From positions 1-6,727 of the forward strand of contig OMPZ01000095.1 of the NCBI GenBank assembly GCA_900313125.1: 6,727 nucleotides of DNA, in the 5' to 3' direction. This DNA is from an uncultured Eubacteriales bacterium. GTDB lineage: Bacteria; Bacillota; Clostridia; Oscillospirales; Acutalibacteraceae. Below, in pieces: positions 6,249 to 6,727 of the stretch. The notes under the pieces were generated by a model. It was not told the DNA's origin and ran no database searches. It was given only the letters and a program-made list of their open reading frames with translations. Position numbers and translations under genes: made by a program. Each line of letters opens with the position of its first letter. Positions within the stretch are counted from its first letter, which is position 1.

Positions 6249-6277
6249 ATTATAGATCAATTTCGAGACAATGTCAA
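6249..6277 (-). promoter_or_regulatory. Consensus sigma-A promoter of the LRR-dockerin gene
   Basis: On the minus strand TTGACA (6277-6272) is followed after exactly 17 nt by TATAAT (6254-6249), a perfect match at both hexamers and in spacing. The start of transcription would be near 6242, giving a leader of about 63 nt. The -35 begins only 15 nt after the stop codon of the upstream gene. Confidence 0.92.
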
Positions 6278-6292
6278 GTCTTTACTTCAAGA

Positions 6293-6727
6293 TCACAAAG
6301 AGCTTTTTAATATAACAGCTTCGGCGCATCTTATTCCGTCTGCCGCCGCCGACATGATGCCGCCTGCGTAGCCTGCGCCCTCGCCGCACGGATATACGCC
6401 CTCAACGCTCAGCGATTCGAAACTTTCACCGCGGAGGATCCTCACCGGGCTGCTTGAACGCGTTTCCGAGCCGGTAATTACAGCGTCGGGATCGGCAAAG
6501 CCGTGCAGCCGCCTGTCAAGCAGCGGTATTGCTTCGCGAAGGCTGTCCGCTGCAAAGCCGGGCAGATAGTCCGCTGCGTCGGCAAACTCATAGCCCGGTC
6601 GATAAGTCGGGATAACGCTGCCGAGAAATGTGCTTTTTCTGCCCGCAAGCAGATCGCCCACACGCTGCACGGGAGCGCGGTATGTACCGCCGCCGGCGAT
6701 AAACGCCGCGCGCTCTATCCTTCGCTG
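6293..6727 (-). CDS. FAD-dependent dehydrogenase of COG2509 type, C-terminal part
   Basis: Only the last 144 residues are present; the frame is open to the window edge, so the start and the N-terminal FAD-binding Rossmann motif lie outside. The fragment contains A-G-G-G-T-Y-R-A-P-V (11-20), the block D-R-R-L-H-G-F-A-D-P-D-A (71-82), T-G-S-E-T-R-S-S-S-P-V-R (85-96), and near the end Y-P-C-G-E-G-A-G-Y-A-G-G-I (112-124) followed by S-A-A-A-D-G-I. These blocks are the C-terminal signature of a widespread family of uncharacterised NAD(P)/FAD-dependent oxidoreductases (full length about 460-540 residues). The last block forms part of the flavin site. A GTG at 6670 is inside the family's conserved region and is not the start. 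No terminator is visible between its stop codon and the promoter of the next gene. The substrate is not known for the family. Confidence 0.9.
   Translation of the reverse strand, partial: QRRIERAAFIAGGGTYRAPVQRVGDLLAGRKSTFLGSVIPTYRPGYEFADAADYLPGFAADSLREAIPLLDRRLHGFADPDAVITGSETRSSSPVRILRGESFESLSVEGVYPCGEGAGYAGGIMSAAADGIRCAEAVILKSSL

Overview
The window looks like a chromosomal segment of an anaerobic, low-to-mid GC Firmicute of the Ruminococcus/Oscillospiraceae type. The reasons are a pyruvate formate-lyase pair, a single-chain bacterial glycyl-tRNA synthetase with a Cys4 site, strong AGGAGG-type ribosome binding sites, and a secreted leucine-rich-repeat protein that ends in a type I-like dockerin. 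Dockerins of this kind are known mainly from cellulosome- or amylosome-forming ruminococci and clostridia. The genus is inferred, not proven. All six genes lie on the minus strand, so transcription runs from high to low coordinates.

Layout in transcription order: (1) 6727-6293, the C-terminal 144 residues of a COG2509-type FAD-dependent dehydrogenase, cut by the window edge. (2) 6277-6249, a perfect consensus promoter (TTGACA, 17 nt, TATAAT), then a short structured leader and the LRR-dockerin gene (6179-5199), closed by a textbook intrinsic terminator (5196-5154). (3) A strong promoter (5131-5103) and glycyl-tRNA synthetase (5031-3646), with no room for a T-box. (4) A 350-nt AT-rich gap (3645-3296) with a long imperfect hairpin, candidate promoters, and a nested inverted-repeat leader that could mask the pflB ribosome binding site. 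(5) pflB (3295-1043) and pflA (1033-275), nine bases apart. (6) A near-perfect 16-bp hairpin (271-231), then the first 68 residues of a YbgC/FadM-like hotdog thioesterase (205-1), cut by the other edge.

PflB cleaves pyruvate with CoA to acetyl-CoA and formate. PflA is the radical-SAM enzyme that installs its glycyl radical, so the two form one functional unit. The thioesterase may be co-transcribed with them by readthrough, but a functional link is not shown. The LRR-dockerin protein is an independent extracellular gene whose cohesin partner is not in the window. GlyRS is a housekeeping gene with its own promoter.

I see no mobile element, CRISPR array, tRNA, rRNA or defence system. No clearly new multi-gene system is visible. 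The most interesting unexplained signal is the structured 5' leader of pflB; the structured leader of the LRR-dockerin gene comes second.
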